A DNA stretch of 14,653 nt from an uncultured Clostridia bacterium (GCA_934255435.1 CAKQNZ010000041.1:1-14653); one strand, 5' to 3'. Shown: positions 7,407 through 14,472, counted from the first letter of the stretch. Notes: generated from the letters alone by a model not told the origin. Numbers and translations: made by a program.

Positions 7407-7807
7407 CACCTGCTCACCTCTATATGACGCTTTGCGATATTCCTTGATACTGTCCCCGTGACACGGACAGTTACTTTTGAAGGCTTTCTTCCAAGCATCT
7501 TTTCTGTGTACTCATATATATAGTCTATTATCCTGCCTGTCGTTTTTTTGATACTCGTACCGAAATGCACGATTATCGACACAGTGATATCGAGCCCGTC
7601 TTCACCGTCCAAAAACTGTATACTGCCGGATTCCTCGTCGTAAAGGTTCATCTTTGATGCTATCCCCGGGACCATGTTTTTGTATTTACCACGGTAATTG
7701 AGCAGCTCCGCCTTTCCTCCGCAGGATTCCACAGCCTCTGTGACTATCCTGTATACTACATTTTCGTTAACAAGTATATCTCCCAGTTTCGTCTCTTTTC
7801 TGAACAA
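7406..7807 (-). CDS. Asp23/Gls24 family (YloU-like) protein
   Basis: A small soluble Asp23/Gls24 (DUF322) domain protein; family members are linked to cell-envelope stress and alkaline-shock responses, but the role of this YloU-like branch is not settled. Family pattern: GDILVNENVVYRIVTEAVES near the start, a central DGLDITVSIIVHFGTSI strand region, then a helix (IIDYIYEYTEKMLG) and KVTVRVTGTV. I favour a TTG start at 7807 (133 residues): AGGAG at 7815-7819 lies seven bases before it, and the N-terminus then has the usual short lead. ATG 7825 has no SD at proper distance; TTG 7834 (142 residues) has a weaker AAAGG ten bases upstream. The stop overlaps recG by one base. In many Firmicutes rpmB is next door and a fakA-type kinase gene follows; here the his operon separates it from rpmB and no fakA is present. 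Confidence 0.85.
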   Translation of the reverse strand: MFRKETKLGDILVNENVVYRIVTEAVESCGGKAELLNYRGKYKNMVPGIASKMNLYDEESGSIQFLDGEDGLDITVSIIVHFGTSIKKTTGRIIDYIYEYTEKMLGRKPSKVTVRVTGTVSRNIAKRHIEVSR

Positions 7808-7857
7808 TTTTATTCTCCTGTTCATATCATTCAATTGACAAATACCTTTTTATTATG

Positions 7858-7888
7858 TAGGAAATATCTCCGAAAAAGATATTTCCTA
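7858..7888. repeat. 12-bp perfect inverted repeat in the Asp23-recG leader
   Basis: TAGGAAATATCT (7858-7869) and AGATATTTCCTA (7877-7888) are exact reverse complements with a 7-base loop. Neither strand has a T-run right after the stem, so it is not a standard terminator. It lies in the divergent gap between the Asp23-family gene and the small plus-strand gene, in the probable 5' leader of Asp23-recG mRNA. Part of the arm (AAATATCT) also occurs in the stem of the SASP/recG terminator. Confidence 0.6.
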
Positions 7889-7897
7889 TGTTATGAT

Positions 7898-7919
7898 AAA
7901 ATGTGGCAAAGCCACTTTT
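7898..7919 (-). other. short terminator-like hairpin in the Asp23-recG leader
   Basis: GTGGC (7903-7907) and GCCAC (7911-7915) pair around a 3-base loop, flanked by AAAA and TTTT that can extend the stem. On the minus strand it reads as GTGGC, TTT, GCCAC, ATTTT. It could be a weak terminator for read-through from the his operon, or part of a leader switch with the larger hairpin at 7858-7888. Confidence 0.35.
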
Positions 7920-7931
7920 GTTCTAACAGAT

Positions 7932-7937
7932 ATTATA
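7932..7937 (-). promoter_or_regulatory. possible -10 element for the Asp23-recG operon
   Basis: A perfect TATAAT on the minus strand lies about 100 bases upstream of the Asp23-family gene. No good -35 is visible at 16-18 bases; the facing hexamer is T-rich. It is the best candidate in the gap, and it would place both hairpins in the 5' leader. Confidence 0.3.
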
Positions 7938-7938
7938 C

Positions 7939-7967
7939 AACATTTCACTGTTAAAAAACATATACTA
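7939..7967 (+). promoter_or_regulatory. sigma-K-like promoter motif for the 66-residue membrane protein gene
   Basis: AACA (7939-7942) and CATATACTA (7959-7967) are 16 bases apart, matching the B. subtilis sigma-K pattern (mACm, then CATANNNTA at 16-17 bases). The expected start, near 7974, is just ahead of the GGAG SD. If real, the small gene is expressed late in the mother cell. The motif is loose and the region AT-rich, so confidence is modest. Confidence 0.4.
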
Positions 7968-7989
7968 AATACGGATCGGAGTGATTGCC

Positions 7990-8190
7990 ATGAACAGAAA
8001 CAGTTACAAATGCTATCCCCAGAAGAAAAAGAAAAAAAGAAGATGCCGAAGCAGCGGTATAGGTGCAGTGCTTGTCGCACTGGGACTGGTCACAGTGTTC
8101 ATGCTGATACTGCCTCTGGAATGCTGGGTGATACTTATGTGTGCAGTCCTTATGATATGCGGTTTCATGCTTATCAAAAGCAGCCGCTGA
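7990..8190 (+). CDS. small cationic two-helix membrane protein, function unknown
   Basis: The ATG at 7990 follows GGAGTG (7978-7983) at normal spacing; a GTG at 7981 overlaps that SD and is less likely. The 66-residue product has a Lys/Arg-rich N-terminal segment (QKKKKKRRCR, 11-20), two hydrophobic helices (about 23-43 and 45-62) joined by a very short turn with Glu44, and a basic tail KSSR. By the positive-inside rule both ends should face the cytoplasm. Five Cys (8, 19, 45, 51, 57) are notable. I do not recognise a named family. Its isolated position on the plus strand, the sigma-K-like motif and the spore genes nearby suggest, but do not prove, a sporulation role. Its last codons and stop lie inside the his operon terminator hairpin. 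Confidence 0.7.
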   Translation: MNRNSYKCYPQKKKKKRRCRSSGIGAVLVALGLVTVFMLILPLECWVILMCAVLMICGFMLIKSSR

Positions 8191-8202
8191 AACAGCGGCT
8201 GC
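8176..8202 (-). terminator. intrinsic terminator of the his operon
   Basis: GCAGCCGCTG (8180-8189) and CAGCGGCTGC (8193-8202) form a perfect 10-bp GC-rich stem with a 3-base loop. On the minus strand TTTT (8176-8179) follows at once, about 35 bases after the hisIE stop. On the plus strand the tail is only weakly T-rich, so it terminates the his transcript best, though it may also trim the convergent small mRNA. Confidence 0.85.
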
Positions 8203-8235
8203 CCTGTACTTTGCATGATATATGAGACCGGTTGT

Positions 8236-8895
8236 CTACTCGGTCATTTTCTCCTGCTTGACTTTCTTGTCTATGATATGTCTTGACGCCAGCTCTCTGT
8301 GGACGTCCTCTACACTTATACCCATCTGAACCATCATCACCATGATATGATAAGCAAGGTCTGCGATCTCATAAACGGTTTCTTTCTTATCATCGGCTTT
8401 TCCTGCTATGATGACCTCTGTACATTCCTCGCCTACTTTCTTCAGGATCTTGTCTATGCCCTTTTCGAACAGATATGTCGTATAAGAGCCCTCAGGCTTG
8501 TCTTTCATGCGCCCTTCAAGCAGCTGATAGAGACCTTCAAGAGTGAATTCGCTGAGCTCGTCGCTTTCCCACAGCATATTGTCGTGGAAGCATGACTCGT
8601 TGCCCAGGTGACACGCCGGGCCGTCCTTTTCCACTTTTATCAGCAGCGCATCCTTGTCGCAGTCTGCCGTCATGGAAACTATGTGCTGGAAGTTGCCGCT
8701 GGTCTCTCCCTTGCGCCACAGCTCCTGTCTTGATCTGCTGAAAAAGCATGTTCTGCCTTCCTTCATGGAGATCTCTATGCTTTCCCTGTTCATATATGCC
8801 ACTGTCAGCACCCTGCCGTTTACGGCGTCCTGCACGACAGCTGGTATAAGGTCTTTTTCATCGAATTTAAGTTCATCTATGTTTATCATGATCAT
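8236..8895 (-). CDS. hisIE: bifunctional phosphoribosyl-AMP cyclohydrolase / phosphoribosyl-ATP diphosphatase
   Basis: This fusion catalyses steps 2 and 3 of histidine synthesis: HisE removes pyrophosphate from PR-ATP, and HisI opens the adenine ring of PR-AMP. Residues 1 to about 113 are the HisI domain, with the metal-binding Asp triad DCDKD (78-82), GPACHLG (92-98, Cys95) and SCF (Cys102). From about 116 the HisE domain carries [14 protein letters not shown] (153-166) and [14 protein letters not shown] (175-188), the expected acidic, magnesium-binding helices. The fused length of 219 is normal. The ATG overlaps the hisF stop by four bases (ATGA). It is the last gene of the operon, ahead of a strong terminator. 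Confidence 0.96.
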   Translation of the reverse strand: MIMINIDELKFDEKDLIPAVVQDAVNGRVLTVAYMNRESIEISMKEGRTCFFSRSRQELWRKGETSGNFQHIVSMTADCDKDALLIKVEKDGPACHLGNESCFHDNMLWESDELSEFTLEGLYQLLEGRMKDKPEGSYTTYLFEKGIDKILKKVGEECTEVIIAGKADDKKETVYEIADLAYHIMVMMVQMGISVEDVHRELASRHIIDKKVKQEKMTE

Positions 8896-9650
8896 AACCT
8901 CACTGTAATATCATTGTCTCTGAGCTTTTCCTTGAGTTCTTTTATCGTGACTTCGCCGAAGTGGAAGATCGAAGCTGCCAGCCCTGCATCTATATCAGGT
9001 ATCTGCCTGAACAGCTGCACAAAGTCATCAGAAGATCCTGCTCCGCCTGATGCTATCACAGGCACATCCACCGCATCGCATACAGCCTTCAGCATCTCGA
9101 TGTCGAATCCTCCTTTCACGCCGTCGGTATCTATGGAATTGACAACGACTTCACCAGCTCCAAGATCCACACATTTCTTTATCCAGCTTATAGCTTCCAT
9201 GCCTGTATCGTCACGGCCGCCTCTGGCGAACACTCTGAACTGGCCATCCACACGCTTCACATCAGCCGATATGACCACGCACTGATTGCCGTATCTCTGG
9301 GCAGCCTCCTTTATGAGCTGCGGGTTCTTTATAGCTCCTGAATTTACACTGACTTTGTCTGCACCGCATTTCAGGACCCTGTCGAAATCATCTACAGTAT
9401 TGATACCGCCGCCTACTGTAAGTGGTATGAATATGGTTTCTGCCACTTTCCTCAGGATATCTGTGAACAGCGCTCGGCCTTCTGCAGATGCCGTTATATC
9501 GTAGAACACCAGCTCGTCGGCACCGTTTTCCGAGTAGTACGAAGCCAGCTCCACCGGAGATGATACGTCACTCAGACCTTCAAAATTGACTCCCTTGACC
9601 ACACGTCCGTCTCTGACATCGAGACATGGTATTATCCTCTTTGTTATCAT
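8892..9650 (-). CDS. hisF: imidazole glycerol phosphate synthase, cyclase subunit HisF
   Basis: HisF pairs with HisH; it uses ammonia channelled from HisH to turn PRFAR into imidazole-glycerol phosphate and AICAR. The 252-residue (beta/alpha)8 barrel has both catalytic aspartates at the family positions: Asp11 in PCLDVRDG and Asp130 in [12 protein letters not shown]. Phosphate-binding loops are visible as TVGGGI (78-83) and near IASGGAGS. The start overlaps the hisA stop by four bases (ATGA), and hisIE overlaps its own stop the same way. Clear orthology. Confidence 0.98.
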   Translation of the reverse strand: MITKRIIPCLDVRDGRVVKGVNFEGLSDVSSPVELASYYSENGADELVFYDITASAEGRALFTDILRKVAETIFIPLTVGGGINTVDDFDRVLKCGADKVSVNSGAIKNPQLIKEAAQRYGNQCVVISADVKRVDGQFRVFARGGRDDTGMEAISWIKKCVDLGAGEVVVNSIDTDGVKGGFDIEMLKAVCDAVDVPVIASGGAGSSDDFVQLFRQIPDIDAGLAASIFHFGEVTIKELKEKLRDNDITVRL

Positions 9651-10360
9651 TCTGCCACCTCTATAGCCTCTCTGAGATCTATCGCTCCCGTGTAATACGC
9701 TTTTCCGATTATAGCACCGTAAAGTCCCATCTGGCTCAGCTTTCTTATATCCTCCATGGATGAAACTCCACCTGACGCTATGATGTCAAGATCGAAGGAT
9801 GCTGCCAGCCTGTTGTACATATCTATGTTGGAGCCTTTCATAGCACCGTCTCTGGATATATCCGTACATATGATAGTCTTCACGCCTGTCTGCTGCATCT
9901 TTTCAAAAAAAGCTTCGAGAGTGAATTCTGACTTTTCCAGCCATCCTTTCACTGCGATATAGCCGTCTCTGACATCTGCGCCAACAGCTATCTTCTCTCC
10001 GTATTTTCCCACTGCCTCCTTCAGCAGTACCTCATCCTTCACTGCGGCCGTTCCAAGAATCACCCTGGAAACGCCTCCACCCAGATATCTGTCTATGGTC
10101 TCCATGGATCTGATGCCGCCGCCGGTTTCGATGAACAGTGACGTTTCCCTGGCTATCTGCTGTATTATATCAAAGTTAGGCGTAAGACCGTCTCTGGCGC
10201 CCTCAAGATCCACAACATGTATGTATGATGCGCCCTGCTTTTCGAACTCACGGGCCACGCTTACAGGATCCTCGCTGTACACTGTCATATCATCGTAATC
10301 ACCTTTGAAAAGCCTCACTGCTTTCTTCTCGTACAGATCTATTGCTGGAAATATATTCAT
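9647..10360 (-). CDS. hisA: ProFAR isomerase HisA
   Basis: HisA carries out the Amadori rearrangement of ProFAR to PRFAR. It is a 237-residue (beta/alpha)8 barrel related to HisF. The catalytic pair is present: Asp8 in FPAIDL and Asp129 in VGADVRDG. Phosphate loops appear as ETGGGIRS (78-85) and IIASGGVSS. HisA-typical sequence such as VDLEGARDG (50-58) separates it from HisF and TrpF. An SD (AAGGAG) lies across the end of hisH, and only six bases separate the two genes; the 3' end overlaps hisF. Confidence 0.98.
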   Translation of the reverse strand: MNIFPAIDLYEKKAVRLFKGDYDDMTVYSEDPVSVAREFEKQGASYIHVVDLEGARDGLTPNFDIIQQIARETSLFIETGGGIRSMETIDRYLGGGVSRVILGTAAVKDEVLLKEAVGKYGEKIAVGADVRDGYIAVKGWLEKSEFTLEAFFEKMQQTGVKTIICTDISRDGAMKGSNIDMYNRLAASFDLDIIASGGVSSMEDIRKLSQMGLYGAIIGKAYYTGAIDLREAIEVAE

Positions 10361-10366
10361 TCTTTC

Positions 10367-10978
10367 TTATTCTCCTTCACAAAATGCTCTGAGTATCGCC
10401 AGTCCTGTCTTACCGCTTTTCTCCGGGTGGAACTGGCAGCCCATGACATTGTCCCTGGCAACGGCCGCGGTTATTTTCCTGCCGTAATCCGTCGCTGCGA
10501 TGAGACTATCGTCGCAGTCCTGTGCATAGTATGAGTGTACGAAATACACACAGTCCCCCTCGTTTATCTTAGAAAGAAGCCGGTGATCCTTCGTGAACTC
10601 GAGCTGGTTCCAGCCTATATGCGGTATCTTCAGTCCTTTTGGAAGAGTTCCTTCCATGGGCACCACAGAGCCTTTCAGCAGCCCCAGACCCTCATGCTCG
10701 CCATATTCGAAGCTTTTCTCAAACAGCAGCTGCATACCCAGGCATATGCCCATGATATCTTTTCCTGCAGCGGCTTCCTCTTTTATGACTTTGTCGAGGC
10801 CTTTGCTTCTCAGCTTGTCTATGGCGTCTGCAAATGCACCTACCCCCGGCAGTATGATCCTGTCGGCTTTTCTTATCTGCTCCGCATCCGACGTCACTGT
10901 AACATCAGCACCGATATATTTCAGAGACGAACACAGGGAAAACAGGTTCCCCACGCCGTAATCTATAACAACTATCAT
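10367..10978 (-). CDS. hisH: imidazole glycerol phosphate synthase, glutamine amidotransferase subunit HisH
   Basis: HisH is the class I glutaminase partner of HisF, releasing ammonia that travels through the HisF barrel. The 203-residue protein shows the complete triad: nucleophile Cys79 in GICLGMQLLFEKS, and His184 and Glu186 in QFHPEKSGKTG. The oxyanion region LPGVGAF (43-49) is typical. The hisB stop (TAA) and the hisH ATG touch with no gap, and the SD AAAGGAG lies inside hisB, so translation is coupled. hisA follows after six bases. Confidence 0.98.
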   Translation of the reverse strand: MIVVIDYGVGNLFSLCSSLKYIGADVTVTSDAEQIRKADRIILPGVGAFADAIDKLRSKGLDKVIKEEAAAGKDIMGICLGMQLLFEKSFEYGEHEGLGLLKGSVVPMEGTLPKGLKIPHIGWNQLEFTKDHRLLSKINEGDCVYFVHSYYAQDCDDSLIAATDYGRKITAAVARDNVMGCQFHPEKSGKTGLAILRAFCEGE

Positions 10979-11569
10979 TTACAAAACTCCTTTCGTGGAA
11001 GGTATCTCGTCCGAAAACCTTTCATCAACAGCCACTGCCTCCTTCATACTCCTGGCAACAGCTTTGAACACACCTTCTATGATATGATGGGAGTTCATAC
11101 CTGCAAGCTGCCTTACATGCAGAGTGACACCGCTGCTTCTCGAAAAAGCCACAAAGAATTCTTCACACAGCTCGGTATCGAAATTCCCGACTTTTTCAGT
11201 TGGTATATTGAGCTGCGGGTAGAACCCGCCTCTTCCGGAAATATCCACCGCCGACAGTATCAGCGCCTCGTCCATAGGCAGCACCACTGAAGAATAGCGG
11301 GTTATGCCTTTCTTGTCACCCAGTGCTTCTGCAAAAGCACTGCCCAGACATATGCCGATATCTTCTGTAGTGTGGTGATAATCAACGTATGTATCACCGC
11401 TGCATCTGACTTCAAGATCGAACCTGCCGTGTTTCGAAAACAGCGTCAGCATATGATCCAGAAATCCACATCCTGTCTGGCATATCGACGAGCCTGTCCC
11501 ATCAAGACAGAGCTTCAGACTTATATCTGTTTCACCTGTCGTTCTCTTTATTTCAGATGTTCTCATCAT
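10979..11569 (-). CDS. hisB: imidazoleglycerol-phosphate dehydratase
   Basis: HisB dehydrates imidazole-glycerol phosphate to imidazole-acetol phosphate. This is the monofunctional form (196 residues); there is no fused phosphatase domain as in E. coli HisB. The manganese-binding histidine motifs are present: GFLDHML (35-41), DYHHTTEDIGI (63-73) and NSHHIIE (159-165), plus the conserved C-terminal STKGVL. The ATG overlaps the hisC stop by four bases (ATGATG context, so either of two adjacent Met codons could serve). Since hisB lacks the phosphatase, histidinol phosphate must be dephosphorylated by an enzyme encoded elsewhere. Confidence 0.98.
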   Translation of the reverse strand: MMRTSEIKRTTGETDISLKLCLDGTGSSICQTGCGFLDHMLTLFSKHGRFDLEVRCSGDTYVDYHHTTEDIGICLGSAFAEALGDKKGITRYSSVVLPMDEALILSAVDISGRGGFYPQLNIPTEKVGNFDTELCEEFFVAFSRSSGVTLHVRQLAGMNSHHIIEGVFKAVARSMKEAVAVDERFSDEIPSTKGVL

Positions 11570-12633
11570 TTCTGCTCCTCCAGTATGACTTCGACAGCGC
11601 TGATGAATTTCTCCATCTGCTCCATGGTCCCTATGGAAACACGGTTGTACCGGGATATACGATCTTTAGTGAAGTGTCTGATCAGTATGCCTTTTTCCTT
11701 GAGTCCCAGATACAGTTTCTCACCGTCTATCCTGTCTGACTTCACGAACAGGAAATTCGCTTTTGAATCAGTCACTTCGAATCCCAGCGCTTCGAGATGT
11801 TTCTTTGTCCACTGGCGTGTCTCGATTATCCTGCCGCAGTTGGACATATAGTAGTCGTTGTTGCACACAGCTGCATATCCCGCTGTTGCTGTCATGCTGT
11901 TCACATTGTATGGGTTCGTGGAATATTTTATCGTGTTCAGGTCGTTGATGAGCTCTGTGTTTCCTATGCCGAAACCAAGTCTTCCTCCTGCCAGTGAACG
12001 TGACTTCGAGAAAGTCTGAGTCACAAGCAGATTGTCGTATCTGTCCACAAGCTTTACTGCGCTCTCCGCACCGAAATCAACATATGCCTCATCTATGATG
12101 ACGATGTTGTCAGGATTCGATCGTACTATTTCCTCTACCTGAGAAATCGGCATGTATGTACCTGTCGGTGAGTTCGGATTAGCTACAACTATGGTCTTTC
12201 CTGCTCCTTTGTAGTCTTCAGGATCTACAGCCAGGTCCGTTCCTACCGGTATCTCTTCATACGGTATGCGGTTCAGCTCTGCAAACACCGGATAAAAACC
12301 GTATGTTATATCAGGGAATACAAGGGGATGATCTTCATCTGCAAACGCCATGAATGCAAAATTCAGCACTTCATCAGAACCGTTTGTCAGGATCACCTGT
12401 TCCGGTCTTACATTGTTTATCTCTGCCAGCTTTCCTGCCAGGTCGTTCCACTCAGGTTTCGAATATATCTGAAGACCAGAGGCAGCTTCCGCCGCAGCTT
12501 TTGCAACATCTTCATGAGGCGGATACGGCGATTCATTGGTATTAAGTTTTATATACTGCTGCATAGCTGCAGGCTGCTCTCCAGGAGTGTATGGAGTAAG
12601 CCCTGAAAATCTGCTGCTGAAAAATCTACTCAT
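11566..12633 (-). CDS. hisC: histidinol-phosphate aminotransferase
   Basis: HisC is a fold-type I PLP enzyme converting imidazole-acetol phosphate plus glutamate to histidinol phosphate. The 355-residue length is normal. Recognisable parts: LNTNESPYPP (30-39), NGSDEVL (84-90), ANPNSPTG (151-158), IIDEAYVDFG (179-188) with the PLP-ring Asp181, and the Schiff-base Lys210 in TFSKSRSLAGGRLG, followed later by ISRYNRVSIGT. The start (ATGAGTAG) overlaps the end of hisG by eight bases behind an AGGTGG SD. In many Clostridia hisD lies between hisG and hisC; here they overlap directly, so hisD is missing from this position. Confidence 0.96.
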   Translation of the reverse strand: MSRFFSSRFSGLTPYTPGEQPAAMQQYIKLNTNESPYPPHEDVAKAAAEAASGLQIYSKPEWNDLAGKLAEINNVRPEQVILTNGSDEVLNFAFMAFADEDHPLVFPDITYGFYPVFAELNRIPYEEIPVGTDLAVDPEDYKGAGKTIVVANPNSPTGTYMPISQVEEIVRSNPDNIVIIDEAYVDFGAESAVKLVDRYDNLLVTQTFSKSRSLAGGRLGFGIGNTELINDLNTIKYSTNPYNVNSMTATAGYAAVCNNDYYMSNCGRIIETRQWTKKHLEALGFEVTDSKANFLFVKSDRIDGEKLYLGLKEKGILIRHFTKDRISRYNRVSIGTMEQMEKFISAVEVILEEQK

Positions 12634-13255
12634 TTATATCCACCTGCTCTTTCATTTTTCTTACTAATGTCTCTATTTCTTCTGTCTTGAATTTGAAGCT
12701 TGCCTTGTTCACTATAAGTCTGGCGCTTATCGGCACGATGGTCTCTATGACTTCAAGGTCGTTTTCTTTCAGTGTGGTACCTGTCTCCACAAGATCCACT
12801 ATGACATCCGAAAGTCCCAGTATCGGTGCGAGCTCTATGGATCCGTTGAGCTTTATTATATCGATATCTCTGCCTTTTTTAGCATAGAATTTCCTTGCCA
12901 CATTCGTGAACTTCGTAGCTACCTTCAGTGTCCTCTTTCCGCTGTCTTCGAATCCTCTCACTGACGCCACGGCCATCCTGCACTTTCCTGTATCGAGATC
13001 AAGCAGTTCATATATATCCGGTTCGTTTTCAAGAAGTATGTCCTTGCCGACCACGCCTACATCTGCTGCACCTCTCTCCACATATATGGAAACATCCGAA
13101 GGTTTCACCCAGAAGTATCTCACTCCGCTCTCATAGTCTTCGAATATGAGTTTGCGGTTTTTCTCTTTCATCGAGGCACATTCATATCCTGCAGCCTCAA
13201 ATTTTTCGTAGACCTTGTCACCCAGTCTGCCCTTGGGGAGTGCTATATTAATCAT
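12626..13255 (-). CDS. hisG: ATP phosphoribosyltransferase catalytic subunit, short form (HisGS)
   Basis: HisG condenses ATP with PRPP, the first committed step of histidine synthesis. At 209 residues it is the short form, which lacks the C-terminal regulatory ACT-like domain and needs HisZ for activity and feedback control. Evidence: ALPKGRLGD (5-13), the ADVGVVGKD loop (64-72), and the family signature ELAPILGLSDVIVDLVETGT (141-160). The ATG overlaps the last eight bases of hisZ, consistent with equal production of the two partners. Confidence 0.97.
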   Translation of the reverse strand: MINIALPKGRLGDKVYEKFEAAGYECASMKEKNRKLIFEDYESGVRYFWVKPSDVSIYVERGAADVGVVGKDILLENEPDIYELLDLDTGKCRMAVASVRGFEDSGKRTLKVATKFTNVARKFYAKKGRDIDIIKLNGSIELAPILGLSDVIVDLVETGTTLKENDLEVIETIVPISARLIVNKASFKFKTEEIETLVRKMKEQVDINE

Positions 13256-14357
13256 CGCTTCTGTCCTTTCTCAGATCCAGGATCTCACGGTATCTGAATT
13301 TTTCCGGTATGCACTTCTGTGCGCTCACTGTCCTGCCCATCACCGTGAGAGTCCTTATCTGCTCAGTCATCTGTTCCAGATCTGTTTTATCATCGTACAG
13401 TACCAGAACATCGATCGTATGTTCACCGCTGCATGTGATGAGATCGTCAAGAAGGTCGAGATACAGCGCAAATCCTGCAGCACCGGATGTCCTGCCCATC
13501 CTCCTCAGGAGGTTGTCATACTGTCCGCCTGAAAGCACGCCTTCATATATACCGTTCAGGAATCCTCTGAACACGATACCGTTGTAATATTTCATGTTGT
13601 TGACTATTGAAAAGTCGCATCTTATCCTGCCCTTGAAGTCGAGCCTGCCTACTGTCCTGCATATGGTCCTCAGTTCATCCAGTGCTCTGACAGACGCTTC
13701 ACTGTCACAGATCTGTTCAAGGTTCTTTATAGCAGTTTCCGGCTCTCCGTGTATACTGATGAAGCTGCAAAGCTTCTCTGTCTGCCTGTCAGCTATATCG
13801 TATTCACTGCACAGCCTTCTTATATCATGCATGTTCTTTTCAGCGATGTACCCCATCGCCTTTTTTCTGAAAGTCTCGTCGCCTCCTGTTTCGTCAAGAA
13901 GCGCTGACAATATGCCAAGATGTGATATATCCAGTACGAACTCTTCAGATATGAGTTTCAGCGTCTGTGCTGCCAGGGATATCACCTCGACGATATCGTA
14001 TGTATCTATGTCTCCGATACATTCAAGCCCCGCCTGCATGATCTCCTTGAACTGACGGCTGCCACCTGATGTCCTGTATATGTTCTCGTTGTAATATACT
14101 TTCTGCTTGCACCCTTCCTGATCCTTGCCGTTTCTTACAATGGAAAGAGTCACGTCCGGTTTCAGCGCCATCAGCTTGCCGTCTGTATCATTAAAAGTTA
14201 TTATCTGATCGCTGATAAGAAAATCCTTGTTGTTCGAGTAAAGCTCATATTCTTCGAACTTGCTCATCCTCAGAGGCATATATCCGTATCTGCCGTAGAG
14301 TGAACGCAGATCGAATATAACTTTCTCCTCGCTTCTTAATACTTTTTCGTCTATCAT
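13248..14357 (-). CDS. hisZ: ATP phosphoribosyltransferase regulatory subunit HisZ
   Basis: HisZ is a catalytically inert relative of histidyl-tRNA synthetase that forms a complex with short HisG and mediates histidine feedback. Class II synthetase-like features remain: ALKPDVTLSIVR (about 65-76), the motif-2-like GGSRQFKEIMQAGLECIG, and SGGQYDNLLRRMGR with GAAGFALYLDLL towards the end. The 369 residues are shorter than true HisRS, and I see no C-terminal anticodon-binding domain of normal size; with hisG directly downstream this favours HisZ over HisS. The start ATG has an AAGGGA SD. It is the first gene of the operon, about 70 bases after the predicted transcription start. Confidence 0.94.
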   Translation of the reverse strand: MIDEKVLRSEEKVIFDLRSLYGRYGYMPLRMSKFEEYELYSNNKDFLISDQIITFNDTDGKLMALKPDVTLSIVRNGKDQEGCKQKVYYNENIYRTSGGSRQFKEIMQAGLECIGDIDTYDIVEVISLAAQTLKLISEEFVLDISHLGILSALLDETGGDETFRKKAMGYIAEKNMHDIRRLCSEYDIADRQTEKLCSFISIHGEPETAIKNLEQICDSEASVRALDELRTICRTVGRLDFKGRIRCDFSIVNNMKYYNGIVFRGFLNGIYEGVLSGGQYDNLLRRMGRTSGAAGFALYLDLLDDLITCSGEHTIDVLVLYDDKTDLEQMTEQIRTLTVMGRTVSAQKCIPEKFRYREILDLRKDRSDD

Positions 14358-14403
14358 ATCGTCCCTTCTTTTATCTGATCCACCAACCAGTTTATTTTAT
14401 CGC

Positions 14404-14433
14404 TTTATCACACTAATGTGAAATTATGATAAA
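14404..14433. promoter_or_regulatory. nested palindromes at the his operon start (candidate operator)
   Basis: TCACA (14408-14412) and TGTGA (14417-14421) form a 4-base-spaced palindrome at about +5 to +18 of the predicted transcript. An outer pair, TTTATCA (14404-14410) and TGATAAA (14427-14433), encloses it and touches the -10. This placement suits a dimeric repressor. A TrpR-type HisR/YerC regulator has been proposed for his genes in some Firmicutes, but I cannot confirm its motif here. No T-box or His-rich leader peptide is seen. Confidence 0.5.
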
Positions 14434-14461
14434 TTATAATATCCAACGGTCTGAATGTCAA
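14433..14461 (-). promoter_or_regulatory. consensus sigma-A promoter of the his operon
   Basis: On the minus strand TTGACA (14456-14461) and TATAAT (14433-14438) are exactly 17 bases apart, a perfect consensus. It lies just downstream of the rpmB terminator, with a start expected near 14426 and a leader of about 70 nt. Such strength for a biosynthetic operon implies that repression does the control. Confidence 0.9.
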
Positions 14462-14472
14462 GTGCCTGAAAC

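Noticed and set aside
10535..11290. A 251-codon open frame on the plus strand opposite hisH and hisB
   Set aside because: It lies fully antisense to two clear his genes, has no SD and resembles no protein; long antisense frames are common opposite such genes.
14358..14432. T-box riboswitch or His-codon leader peptide ahead of hisZ
   Set aside because: The leader is only about 70 nt, has no terminator/antiterminator pair or T-box sequence, and no short ORF with consecutive His codons.
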